Shown piece by piece: positions 57,040 to 64,000 of a stretch of 64,000 nucleotides of DNA. Position 1 is the stretch's first letter. Each line of letters opens with the position of its first letter. The notes under the pieces are model-generated. The model did not search any database, was not told where the DNA came from, and saw nothing but the letters and a program-made list of their open reading frames with translations. The position numbers and the translations under genes were made by a program. Source of the stretch: Streptomyces violaceoruber (GTDB lineage: Bacteria; Actinomycetota; Actinomycetes; Streptomycetales; Streptomycetaceae). The stretch is taken from the NCBI GenBank assembly GCA_000720805.1, contig JODI01000006.1, forward strand, positions 106,500 to 170,499. The letters are read 5' to 3'.

Positions 57040-57363
57040 TCAGACCGTGTACCCCCGCGCCCCCAGCCACCGGTGGACGGCGTCCTTGTCCGCGGGGGTG
57101 ATCCGGACGGGTCCGTCGACCCACGGGCCCTCGTCCTCGTTGAAGCCGGTGTCGGTGACCCGGGCGGTGACCCAGTGGGCCAGGTCGGCGGCGGCCCGGT
57201 CCGGCAGCGAACCCCGTTCCCATCCGGCACGGGCTTCGCGGGCCGCGGCGGCGTCGTGCCGTTCGGTCTCCGCCAGCCAGGCCGGGACCAGCCGTTCGAC
57301 GACCGCGCGCTCCTCCGCCATGGCCGACTGCTGCTCGTTCTGCTGCTCGTTCCTGCTGTCCAT
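57040..57363 (-). CDS. Small conserved protein of unknown function
   Basis: A 107-aa acidic, soluble protein from ATG 57363. It starts with Gln/Asn/Glu-rich DSRNEQQNEQQSAMAEERA, then a helix with conserved Trp (LVPAWLAETERHDA), WERGSLPDRAAADLAHWV, and ends PADKDAVHRWLGARGYTV. I do not recognise a family. Codon use is typical. It is divergent from the nucleotidyltransferase operon. Confidence 0.65.
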   Translation of the reverse strand: MDSRNEQQNEQQSAMAEERAVVERLVPAWLAETERHDAAAAREARAGWERGSLPDRAAADLAHWVTARVTDTGFNEDEGPWVDGPVRITPADKDAVHRWLGARGYTV

Positions 57364-57540
57364 ACGGGCCGGGTGCCCGGATCCGCCGAGCCGTAAGACC
57401 CGCACGTCGGGCCTGACAGCCGCGCACCGGGCTCGTGTCGACGGCGTCACGCCGGGTACTCGGAGATCTCGCCGTCACAGTCCCACGTCTGCGGTCCCGG
57501 ATGCGGGCCGGGCGACGGGACGACCAGAAAGGGGGCAACG

Positions 57541-58278
57541 ATGGCGCCGCACGCCGACGACCATGCTCTAGACCAGCGCGCCGGCGTCGCCGAGCTGCGG
57601 CTGGCGACAGGAGATCCCGAACTGGTTCCACAGAACAAGGTGCTCACCGACGATCTCCCCCTCGACCGCAACCAGGCGATCCTGCAGGCCGCCAAGCAGG
57701 TCGGCGCGATCCTCAAGCGCAAGGGACACAGGTTCGCACTCGCGGGCAGTGTCGCCGTGTACGCCCACGGAGGCACCCAGAACCTCCAGCACGACGTCGA
57801 CTTCGCCATCCGGCCCGAGGACGCCCAGGCCGTCGCCGAGAGCCTGCGCGCAGCCGGACTGCAGGTGTTCACCCCGCCCGAGGACTGGCTGCTGAAGGCC
57901 GACTGCCTCGGCCAGCAGGTCGACCTCATCTTCGAGCTGGCGCACCAGCCGGTCACCACGGAACTGCTGGAGCGCGCGCAGGAGCTGTCGGTGGACTCGG
58001 TCTTCATGCCGGTGCTGGCACCGACCGACCTGTTGCACAGCCTGCTGGCGGCCTTCTCCGAGCACCACTGCGACTTCGGAGCCGTCCTCCCGATCGCCCG
58101 CACCCTGCGCGAGCGGATCGACTGGGAGGCGGTGCGCGAGGCCTGCGGGAATGACCCGATGCCCGACGCGTTCTTCTACTTCCTGGAACGGCTGGAGGTC
58201 ATCGAGCCCAGGCCCGAGGAACCCGGACGCGAGGAGCCGGGGCCGACGGGACCGGGGCCGAAGGAGGATCGACGATGA
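57541..58278 (+). CDS. Nucleotidyltransferase-fold protein
   Basis: A 245-aa protein of the Pol-beta/MNT superfamily. The active-site region is FALAGSVAVYAHGGTQNLQH followed by DVDFAI, giving the GS...DxD pattern, and a later acidic strand QQVDLIFEL provides the third carboxylate. After about residue 150 come helices (LLHSLLAAFSEHHCDFG) and a proline/glutamate-rich tail. Such proteins transfer nucleotides to small molecules, RNA or proteins, and some are toxins of toxin-antitoxin systems. AAAGGGGG precedes ATG 57541. The stop overlaps the next start (ATGA), making a three-gene operon with a BON-like protein and a metallophosphoesterase. Substrate unknown. Confidence 0.82.
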   Translation: MAPHADDHALDQRAGVAELRLATGDPELVPQNKVLTDDLPLDRNQAILQAAKQVGAILKRKGHRFALAGSVAVYAHGGTQNLQHDVDFAIRPEDAQAVAESLRAAGLQVFTPPEDWLLKADCLGQQVDLIFELAHQPVTTELLERAQELSVDSVFMPVLAPTDLLHSLLAAFSEHHCDFGAVLPIARTLRERIDWEAVREACGNDPMPDAFFYFLERLEVIEPRPEEPGREEPGPTGPGPKEDRR

Positions 58279-58565
58279 GCGAGAACGCCGCCCCCCGCCC
58301 CGGTGACCCGGGCGGGGGCGCCGAGAACGCCGAGTACCGGGTCGCCCACCTGCGCGACCGGCTCGCCGCCGAGGAGCTCGGCGAACTCGGCGTACGGGCC
58401 GAGGTGAGGGCCGGCGCGGTCGTGGTGACCGGCACGGTGCCCTCCGCGCAGTGCCGCGAGACACTGCTGCGGACCGTCCACGAGGAACTGGCCGGACTCG
58501 CCGTGCACACGGACGTGGTGGTGGCGGAGACCGCCTCCCCCGATCATGCGGAGGACCTGTCGTGA
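58275..58565 (+). CDS. Small BON-like domain protein
   Basis: A 96-aa protein. After a Gly/Pro-rich start, residues 22-86 (YRVAHLRDRLAAEELGELGV, RAEVRAGAVVVTGTVPSAQC, TVHEELAGLAVHTDVVV) show the alpha-beta-beta-alpha-beta pattern and the VxVxGxVxS core of BON domains, which bind phospholipids or act as interaction modules. There is no signal peptide, so it should be cytosolic. It is translationally coupled to both neighbours by ATGA and GTGA overlaps, so it probably bridges or regulates the nucleotidyltransferase and phosphoesterase. Confidence 0.75.
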   Translation: MSENAAPRPGDPGGGAENAEYRVAHLRDRLAAEELGELGVRAEVRAGAVVVTGTVPSAQCRETLLRTVHEELAGLAVHTDVVVAETASPDHAEDLS

Positions 58566-59290
58566 TCCGCGTAGCAGCCGTGGGGGACATCCACATGGGC
58601 CCCGACAGCCAGGGCCTGCTGCGGCCGGCCTTCGAGACCCTGCCCGAGTGCGCCGACCTGCTGCTCCTGGCCGGGGACCTCACGCGGCACGGCACGCCCG
58701 AGGAGGCACGCGTGGTGGCCCAGGAGGTACGGGGGCTGCCGGTGCCGGTCGTCGCCGTCCTCGGCAACCACGACCACCACGACGAACAGCCCGAGAAGGT
58801 CACCGGCATCCTCCAGGAGGCGGGTGTGACGGTGCTGGAGGGCGAGGGCACGGTCGTGGAGTGCGGCTCGGTCTCCGTCGGCATTGCCGGGGCGAAGGGC
58901 TTCGGCGGCGGGTTCGTCGGGCGCAGCGCCGGGGAGTTCGGCGAGCCGCTGATGAAGGAGTTCGTCCGCACGACCCGGCGCAGCGCCGACAGTCTGCGCG
59001 GCGCGCTGGAGGACGTACGGGCGCGGGGGTGCGAGGTGCGGGTGGCGCTCACCCACTTCTCCCCCGTCGCCGACACGCTCGCCGGTGAGCCGCCGGAGAT
59101 CTACCCGTTCCTCGGCAGCTACCTGCTGGCCGAGGCGATCGACACGGCCGGCGCGGACCTCTCCGTCCACGGCCACGCCCACGCGGGCACCGAGCACGGG
59201 ATGACGGCCGGTGGCGTGCGGGTACGGAACGTGGCCCAGCCGGTGATCCGGCGGGCGTTCAACGTGTACCAGCTGTCGACGACCGACTGA
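58562..59290 (+). CDS. Calcineurin-like metallophosphoesterase
   Basis: A 242-aa enzyme with all five metallophosphoesterase motifs: VGDIHMG, LLLAGDLTRHG, VLGNHDHHD, VALTHFSPVAD and VHGHAHAGT. It should bind two metal ions and hydrolyse a phosphomonoester or phosphodiester. The GTG at 58562 overlaps the previous stop. A nucleotidyltransferase and a phosphoesterase in one tightly coupled operon suggests that one enzyme installs and the other removes a nucleotide or phosphate on the same target, or that both act on a shared nucleotide; this is inference. Confidence 0.9.
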   Translation: MIRVAAVGDIHMGPDSQGLLRPAFETLPECADLLLLAGDLTRHGTPEEARVVAQEVRGLPVPVVAVLGNHDHHDEQPEKVTGILQEAGVTVLEGEGTVVECGSVSVGIAGAKGFGGGFVGRSAGEFGEPLMKEFVRTTRRSADSLRGALEDVRARGCEVRVALTHFSPVADTLAGEPPEIYPFLGSYLLAEAIDTAGADLSVHGHAHAGTEHGMTAGGVRVRNVAQPVIRRAFNVYQLSTTD

Positions 59291-59346
59291 CCGGCGTCAG
59301 GCGCCGCCAGGGGGCTGCCGGCGCCTGACGGTGCCCGGCGCCGGGG

Positions 59347-60531
59347 TCATTCCGCCCCGGCCACGTGGGCGTCCCACGCCTTCTCCCGTACGTCCGGACG
59401 CAGCAGGACCTCCAGAGCCGTGCAGGCCAGCGCCTCCGTGGCCGCCAGCATCACCTGACGGCCACGCTCGGAGGCTGCCGCGGCAGCGAACTCGGGGGTG
59501 TGGTCGGATCCGTCCGGGTCCATGATCGCGACGAAGGGGTGGATGGCGGGCACCCGCCCGCTGACGTTGCCGATGTCGGAGGAGCCGAGGTAGACGCCGG
59601 GTGCGGGCGGGGTCAGACCGATGCCCGCCCGTTCCAGGTGCCGGGCGAAGCGTCCGGACAGCACCGGGCTGTCGCGGAAGTGCTCGTAGCGGAGGGTGGC
59701 GCGTTCGACGGCGGCCGTCGTTCCGGTCGCCCGGGCAACGCCCTGTGCGCAGGTCAGCAGCTCCCCCGCCAGGTCCTCCAGGCCCGCGGTCGCCACCGCG
59801 CGCAGTCCGAACAGCCCTTCCGCGTACTCGGGGACGATGTTCGTGGCCCGGCCGCCGTCCGTGATGATGCCCTGGATGTGCGAGCCCTCCGGCAGCCGCC
59901 GCCCGACCGCGTTGAGGGTGTTGAAGAGCTGGATGAGCGCGGCGAGGGCGTCGACGCCCTCGGTGGGGTTGCCGGTGGGGTGGGCCGCGCGCCCGTGGAA
60001 GCCGACCCGGTACTGGGCCTGCGCGGTCAGCGGCGCCCACTGCCAGCTGTGGACGCCCGGATGGAACATCAGCGCGGCGTCCACCCCGTCGAACAGCCCG
60101 TCCTCGGCCTCGATGATCTTGCCGCCGCCACCCTCCTCGGCGGGCGTGCCCACGGCCCAGACCGTCCCTTCGTCGCCGTCCAGCACGGCCCGCGCGGCGA
60201 GGGCGGCGCCCAGACCGGCGGCGGCGATCAGATTGTGGCCGCAGGCGTGTCCGAGGCCGGGCAGCGCGTCGTACTCCAACAGCAGGGCCACGGCCGGCCG
60301 GGACCGCGTGCCCGCCCGTGCGGCGAAGGCGGTCGGCAGTCCGGCCGCGCCCTGCTCGACGGCGAACCCCTCCCGCTCCAGCTCCGCGCCGAGCAGCCGG
60401 GCGGCCCGGTGCTCGGCGAAGGCGTACTCCGGGTCGGCGTGCAACGCCCGGGCGACCTCCCACAGCCGATCCGCCCGTACGGCCACCTCCCCTCGTACCC
60501 GTTCGAGCAGCTCGTCGGCGGTGTCGGTCAC
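59347..60531 (-). CDS. M20-family amidohydrolase/peptidase
   Basis: A 394-aa zinc enzyme of the M20D group. Motifs: YDALPGLGHACGHNLIAAAG (metal-binding His), WAVGTPAEEGGGGKI (Glu-Glu), ALMFHPGVHSWQW, FHGRAAHPTGNPTEGVDAL and SSDIGNVSGRVPAIHPFVAI. GTG 60531 with GGGGAGG five bases upstream is the start. The group includes aminobenzoyl-glutamate and indole-amino-acid hydrolases; the substrate is probably an N-acyl amino acid. It is a single gene, divergent from the hemerythrin gene. Confidence 0.9.
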   Translation of the reverse strand: MTDTADELLERVRGEVAVRADRLWEVARALHADPEYAFAEHRAARLLGAELEREGFAVEQGAAGLPTAFAARAGTRSRPAVALLLEYDALPGLGHACGHNLIAAAGLGAALAARAVLDGDEGTVWAVGTPAEEGGGGKIIEAEDGLFDGVDAALMFHPGVHSWQWAPLTAQAQYRVGFHGRAAHPTGNPTEGVDALAALIQLFNTLNAVGRRLPEGSHIQGIITDGGRATNIVPEYAEGLFGLRAVATAGLEDLAGELLTCAQGVARATGTTAAVERATLRYEHFRDSPVLSGRFARHLERAGIGLTPPAPGVYLGSSDIGNVSGRVPAIHPFVAIMDPDGSDHTPEFAAAAASERGRQVMLAATEALACTALEVLLRPDVREKAWDAHVAGAE

Positions 60532-60679
60532 GCCGGCCTCCCCGGTGGTCGCGTCCTGGTGCCCTGCGGGTTCCAAGGAGGGCCCCCGTCCACACCCGCG
60601 CGTAGGAAGGTCGGCCCGGGGCACTCGGGGACCTGGCGGTTCCGCCCGGAGCCGTCCCGTTCGGCTGGAGGTGAGGAGC

Positions 60680-61243
60680 ATGGGTCACGGAGGGAACGTC
60701 ATCGACGAGCTGATGACCGACCACCGCGAGGTCGAGGAACTCTTCGGCAAGATCGAGGCGCTGCCGTCGGGTGACAAGAACCGCAAGGTCTACGCCGACC
60801 AGGTGACCATGGAACTGGTGCGGCACTCGGTCGCCGAGGAGGCCTATCTCTACCCGGCCGTACGAGAGCACCTGGTCAACGGGAACACCATGGCGGACCG
60901 GGAGATCGAGGACCACTCCAAGGCCGAGCAGATCATGAAGGATCTGGAGAGCTGCGAGGCGGACGACCCCGAGTTCGAGCGGCTCATCGGGATGCTGATG
61001 TCGGAGATCCGCTCCCATGTGGCCGACGAGGAGGAGAACCTCTTCCCGCAGCTGCGGGTGGCGTGCCCGGCGGAGGCGCTCGACGACCTCGGCGACAAGG
61101 TGCGCATGGCCAAGAAGGTCGCCCCGACCCGTCCCCACCCCTCGGCCCCGGACACCCCGCCGGCCAACAAGATGCTGGCACCGGGAGCCGGCCTCGTCGA
61201 CCGCGTCCGGGACGCCCTGACGGGGCGCGGCAAGCTCGACTGA
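60680..61243 (+). CDS. Hemerythrin HHE-domain protein
   Basis: A 187-aa protein. The HHE four-helix bundle fills residues 5-135 with iron ligands in LMTDHREVEELF, LVRHSVAEEAYLYP, IEDHSKAEQIM and RSHVADEEENLFP. The C-terminal 45 residues are proline-rich with a short helix. Such proteins bind a di-iron centre that senses or carries oxygen, nitric oxide or iron. GTGAGGAG precedes ATG 60680. A strong UUCG-loop terminator follows. Confidence 0.92.
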   Translation: MGHGGNVIDELMTDHREVEELFGKIEALPSGDKNRKVYADQVTMELVRHSVAEEAYLYPAVREHLVNGNTMADREIEDHSKAEQIMKDLESCEADDPEFERLIGMLMSEIRSHVADEEENLFPQLRVACPAEALDDLGDKVRMAKKVAPTRPHPSAPDTPPANKMLAPGAGLVDRVRDALTGRGKLD

Positions 61244-61260
61244 GGCACTGATACACCCTG

Positions 61261-61294
61261 CGAGGGGCCCGTCGCTTCGGCGACGGGCCCCTCG
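61261..61294 (+). terminator. UUCG-tetraloop terminator after the hemerythrin gene
   Basis: A perfect 15-bp stem (CGAGGGGCCCGTCGC and its complement) is closed by the very stable loop TTCG, 17 bp after the hemerythrin stop. Confidence 0.9.
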
Positions 61295-61523
61295 TACTGT
61301 GATCAACCGCACTCGGCGGCCCAACTCGCGGACGGCGTCGGCTGTTTGACCGTTCTCCCGGCGGTGGGCCGCACCGGCCCGGCGACCACCGGCCCGTCCC
61401 TTATGTCACGATAGGCGGCGCCGTACCCCGGCTCTCTGGAGCGGCCGCGCAGCGCAGCCGGCGTTCCTTTCGCCCGCCGTTACCCCTGCCTGAGCCCTCC
61501 GGCTCGTCTCCGAGTGCCGCCCT

Positions 61524-62930
61524 GTGACTTCCTTTCCTCCTCCCGCCCTGCCCTCGCCCGCGCCCGAATCCGCCGCCCCACTGCAGAAACCGGCGTCCCG
61601 CTCGCCGTGGCGGTCCCTGAGATACCGCAGCATGCGCTGGTGGTCCGTCGCGAACTTCGTGTCCAACGCCGGTACGTGGATGCAGCTCACGGTGCAGAAC
61701 CTGCTGGTCCTCCAGATCACCGGCTCCGCCGCCGCGACCGGGCTGTCCATGTCCGTCCAGGCCGCGCCCGCCCTGCTCATGAGCGTGCTGGGCGGAGCGG
61801 CTGTCGACCGCTGGCCCCGCAAGCTGACGGCCACCGTCAGCCAGGCGCTGCTGGGCGCCATCGCGTTCGTGACGGCGCTGCTCGTGGTGCTGGACCGGCT
61901 CGACATGACCTCTCTCCTTGCCCTGGCCGCGGTGACCGGCATGATCGCCACGGTCGACGGGCCGGCCTGTGCCCTGCTCGGCAACGATCTCGTCCCGCCC
62001 GAGGACATCCCCTCCGCGATCGGGGTGGGCGCGCTGGTGCACAGCGCGGGCCGGCTCGTGGGAGCGGCCCTGGCCGGGGTGACGGTCGGCTTCGTCGGCA
62101 CGGCCGCCGCGTACGCCGCGAACGGTGTGTCCTTCCTGTTCGTGGCGTCGGTCGTCCCGTTCCTTCGACCGGCGCCCGGAGCCACCCGGTCTTCTCCGTC
62201 CTCCCCGTCCCCGCCCCCTTTCTCCCCGTCCTCCTCCCGGAAGTCGGTACGGGCGGGCACCGAGCGGCGCGCCACCGGCTCCGACATGACCGTGCGGCAG
62301 GGACTGGTCTTCTTCGCCCGCCGGCCTCGCCTGGTGGCGCTCGCCGCCGTCACCGGGATCAGCGCGGTCTTCGGCCGCAACTACGGGCTCACCCTGGCGG
62401 TGCTGGTCACCGGCCCGCTGGCGGGCGGCGCCGGAACCTTCGGGACGGTCTCCACGGTGCTCGCCGTGGGCGGGATCCTCGGCGCGGTACTGGGCGCACG
62501 CCTGCGACGGCCCTCGGTGCGGCTGGTGGGCACCCTGGCCGCCGCGGGCGCGCTGCTTCAGGTGGCGGCGGGACTGTCCCCGTCGGTGGCCGTACTCCTG
62601 GTGCTCGTCCTGCCGATGGCGGTGGTGGAGTCCGTCTCCGACACCGCCGGAACAGCCGTCCTCCAGACCGACCCGCCCGCCCATCTGCGGGGCCGGGTGC
62701 TCGGCGTCTGGGGCAGCGTCGGCACGGTCTGGAGCCTCGGCGGTCCACCCGCTCTCGGACTGCTCATGGAACTGGCCGGGGCTCGCGGCGCCCTCGTGGT
62801 CGGCGGCCTCGTCATCGCCACCACCATCGGAGCCGGTTTCGCCCTGCGTTCCCGCCGCACCACGACGGTCGCCCTCCACACGGAGGAGGACGGCCTGCCG
62901 AACCGCGCCACGCTGGGTACGGCCGCGTGA
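61524..62930 (+). CDS. MFS transporter (EntS/MFS_3-type exporter)
   Basis: A 468-aa membrane protein with 10-12 predicted helices. The first helix region reads WWSVANFVSNAGTWMQLTVQ, loop 2-3 has GGAAVDRWPRKLTATVSQ, and the sixth-helix region VGFVGTAAAYAANGVSFLF. A long Ser/Pro cytosolic loop (about 215-245) separates the halves. The second half has FGRNYGLTLAVLVTGPL and LRGRVLGVWGSVGTVWSLGG. This is the DHA3/EntS-like group that exports siderophores or drugs. The GTG at 61524 is used; the ribosome site is weak. No biosynthetic cluster is adjacent. Confidence 0.9.
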   Translation: MTSFPPPALPSPAPESAAPLQKPASRSPWRSLRYRSMRWWSVANFVSNAGTWMQLTVQNLLVLQITGSAAATGLSMSVQAAPALLMSVLGGAAVDRWPRKLTATVSQALLGAIAFVTALLVVLDRLDMTSLLALAAVTGMIATVDGPACALLGNDLVPPEDIPSAIGVGALVHSAGRLVGAALAGVTVGFVGTAAAYAANGVSFLFVASVVPFLRPAPGATRSSPSSPSPPPFSPSSSRKSVRAGTERRATGSDMTVRQGLVFFARRPRLVALAAVTGISAVFGRNYGLTLAVLVTGPLAGGAGTFGTVSTVLAVGGILGAVLGARLRRPSVRLVGTLAAAGALLQVAAGLSPSVAVLLVLVLPMAVVESVSDTAGTAVLQTDPPAHLRGRVLGVWGSVGTVWSLGGPPALGLLMELAGARGALVVGGLVIATTIGAGFALRSRRTTTVALHTEEDGLPNRATLGTAA

Positions 62931-62988
62931 GCCGGGGCCCGCGGGGCCAGGGGCTGGGACGCGTTCCGGGCTGCGCCCCGTGTCACTC

Positions 62989-63594
62989 TCAGGCGATCAG
63001 GGCCTGCCCCGGCCGCAGCCGCTCCATCAGCTGGGTCTGATGCAGTGCGGCCACGGGTGCCAGGAGGTCGGGGTGGCGCAGGAGCGCCGCTGCCCGGCGG
63101 TCCGCCTCGTCGGGGGCGGTGAGACGGCGGAACTCGAACGCGGTACCGGCCGTGTGGCTGCCCTCGGCGAGCGCGGCCACCGCCAGGTCGGCCAGTTCCG
63201 GGTCGGTGAGCAGGCAGGCGGCCCAGCTCGCCACGACCTCGTCGACCCAGGTGCGCCAGGCGTCCTCGTCCGCGTCCTGCGCACCCACACCGTCCGCGCC
63301 CGTGATCCAGTCCAGCCGGGTGGAGCCGCCCGGGCCGGCCATCTGGACCAGGGCGGCGTCCATCGGCGTCGGATAGCGCAGCCAGGCGGCCACGGTCACG
63401 GCCTGCCGGGCCTGCACCTCGCACAGCGCGGAGGCCAGCGCCCCGCCGCCGGACGGATAGGCGCATGTCAGCCACTGGGCGGTCGCCGCGATGAGCGGGG
63501 AGAGATCTGCGAGCACTACCGGGCCGTCCGAACTGTTTCGGTGGGGACAGGGAGACTGCAGTGCACGGTAGCCGGGCGCCGCTCGCCCCGGCAT
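62989..63594 (-). CDS. Conserved hypothetical protein
   Basis: A 201-aa soluble protein with Ala/Leu-rich helices. The ATG at 63594 is preceded by AGAGAGG at good spacing; an internal GTG at 63516 (before LADLSPLIAATAQWL) would shorten it by 26 residues. Visible features are WLRYPTPMDAALVQMAGPGG, DEDAWRTWVDEVVASWAACL, FEFRRLTAPDEAD and LAPVAALHQTQLMERLRPGQ. I recognise no family, signal or membrane helix. Confidence 0.65.
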   Translation of the reverse strand: MPGRAAPGYRALQSPCPHRNSSDGPVVLADLSPLIAATAQWLTCAYPSGGGALASALCEVQARQAVTVAAWLRYPTPMDAALVQMAGPGGSTRLDWITGADGVGAQDADEDAWRTWVDEVVASWAACLLTDPELADLAVAALAEGSHTAGTAFEFRRLTAPDEADRRAAALLRHPDLLAPVAALHQTQLMERLRPGQALIA

Positions 63595-63748
63595 GACGAG
63601 GACCTCTCTGCAGACGTGGCCTACGCCACACCGACCCCCGCCCAGCAACCCGTCCACCCCGCCGAGCCGCCGATCACGCTGCCGCCCCCACGCACACCGC
63701 ACGCCCCGCGCCCGCCGGCCCGCGTCGACACTCCGCCCCCGTGCGCCC

Positions 63749-63808
63749 CCAGCGCCTGCCAACTCGCGCCCGACAGGCACGCCAGCGCCTGCCAACTCGC
63801 GCCCGACA
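63749..63808. repeat. Two tandem copies of a 27-bp direct repeat
   Basis: Identical 27-bp segments at 63749-63775 and 63782-63808 begin CCAGCGCCTGCCAACTCGCG. The period is 33 bp, with a 6-bp variable spacer. The segment is intergenic and upstream of the conserved hypothetical gene. Confidence 0.85.
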
Positions 63809-63814
63809 CTCTCT

Positions 63815-64000
63815 CGCGGGGCGCAGCACCCGGATGCTCAGGGCCGGAGGGATACAACCTGTCCCCCGCACACCCCGGCCCGGTCAGCTCCCCCCACCAC
63901 CTCGCCCGGCGGCGGCCCCGTACCCGCCGCACCACCAGCCCGCGTCACACTCCCCCGCGGGGCGCAGCACCCGGATGCTCAGGGCCGGAGGGATACAACC
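63815..64000. repeat. 45-bp direct repeat, two copies 141 bp apart
   Basis: Identical 45-bp segments at 63815-63859 and 63956-64000 contain CGGATGCTCAGGGCCGGAGG and end in GGATACAACC. The second copy is cut by the window end, so the true repeat may be longer and the array may continue. Confidence 0.85.

Larger units (their letters stand above)
63595..64000. other. Right-edge region with direct repeats, no clear gene
   Basis: No convincing gene lies between 63595 and the window end. The frames crossing it translate the repeats into low-complexity peptides. The neighbouring gene to the right may start outside the window. Confidence 0.45.

Noticed and set aside
59297..61324. A 675-codon minus-strand frame
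   Set aside because: It is an alternative frame of the M20 enzyme and antisense to the hemerythrin gene; composition is Arg/Gly/Ala-rich with no motif.

Overview
The window is actinomycete chromosome, almost certainly Streptomyces. The signs are very high GC, GTG and TTG starts, ATGA/GTGA start-stop overlaps, many exported hydrolases, stand-alone SpoIIE-type phosphatases, a streptogrisin-type protease, an LAxTG sorting signal, and sugar importers without their own ATPase. I saw no tRNA, rRNA, CRISPR array, transposase or phage gene. The density of accessory and secreted functions would suit a chromosome arm; that is inference.

Layout. 1-5.8 kb holds polysaccharide-degrading exoenzymes (a truncated GH106-type rhamnosidase, a PL7 alginate lyase, a lectin-fold secreted protein, a GH53 galactanase) plus a SpoIIE phosphatase and an IclR regulator; palindromic LacI-type operators precede two of the glycosidases. 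5.8-9 kb has a cytochrome P450 without a normal ExxR motif, preceded by a 19-bp tandem repeat, and an FAD monooxygenase. 8.9-12.7 kb is a minus-strand block: ECF sigma factor, membrane-anchored partner, GT2-GtrA glycosyltransferase and PIG-V-type mannosyltransferase. 13.3-19 kb has phosphoglucomutase, a CYTH-CHAD protein, and a MASE1 protein paired with a SpoIIE phosphatase. 19.5-25 kb has a class F sortase with a candidate substrate, a DUF2690-like secreted protein, a streptogrisin C-like protease and a GH64 glucanase. 25-33.5 kb is a catabolic locus: PEP-mutase/isocitrate-lyase family enzyme, DeoR-HTH/LacI-sensor regulator, binding protein, two permeases, 2-hydroxyacid dehydrogenase and DUF2264 protein.

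The standout is 34.1-44.6 kb. Acyl-CoA carboxylase beta subunit, fatty-acyl-AMP ligase, an ACP-KS-AT-ACP-TE polyketide synthase and an antigen-85-type esterase lie in one operon, followed by a PucR/CdaR-type regulator and a cutinase. This gene set and domain order mirror the mycobacterial accD4-fadD32-pks13 mycolate-condensation machinery and its mycolyltransferases. Streptomyces is not known to make mycolic acids. The parsimonious reading is a Pks13-like Claisen condensation making an alpha-branched beta-keto lipid that is exported or transferred outside the cell. No reductase, trehalose-mycolate exporter or alpha-carboxylase subunit is present here, so product and acceptor are open.

44.6-64 kb is mixed: secreted alpha/beta hydrolase, CsbD protein, lipid kinase, methyltransferase, GH25 lysozyme, a DUF1996 protein with an LAETG wall anchor, SRPBCC and DoxX proteins, catalase, a nucleotidyltransferase/BON/metallophosphoesterase operon, M20 amidohydrolase, hemerythrin, MFS exporter, and direct repeats at the right edge.
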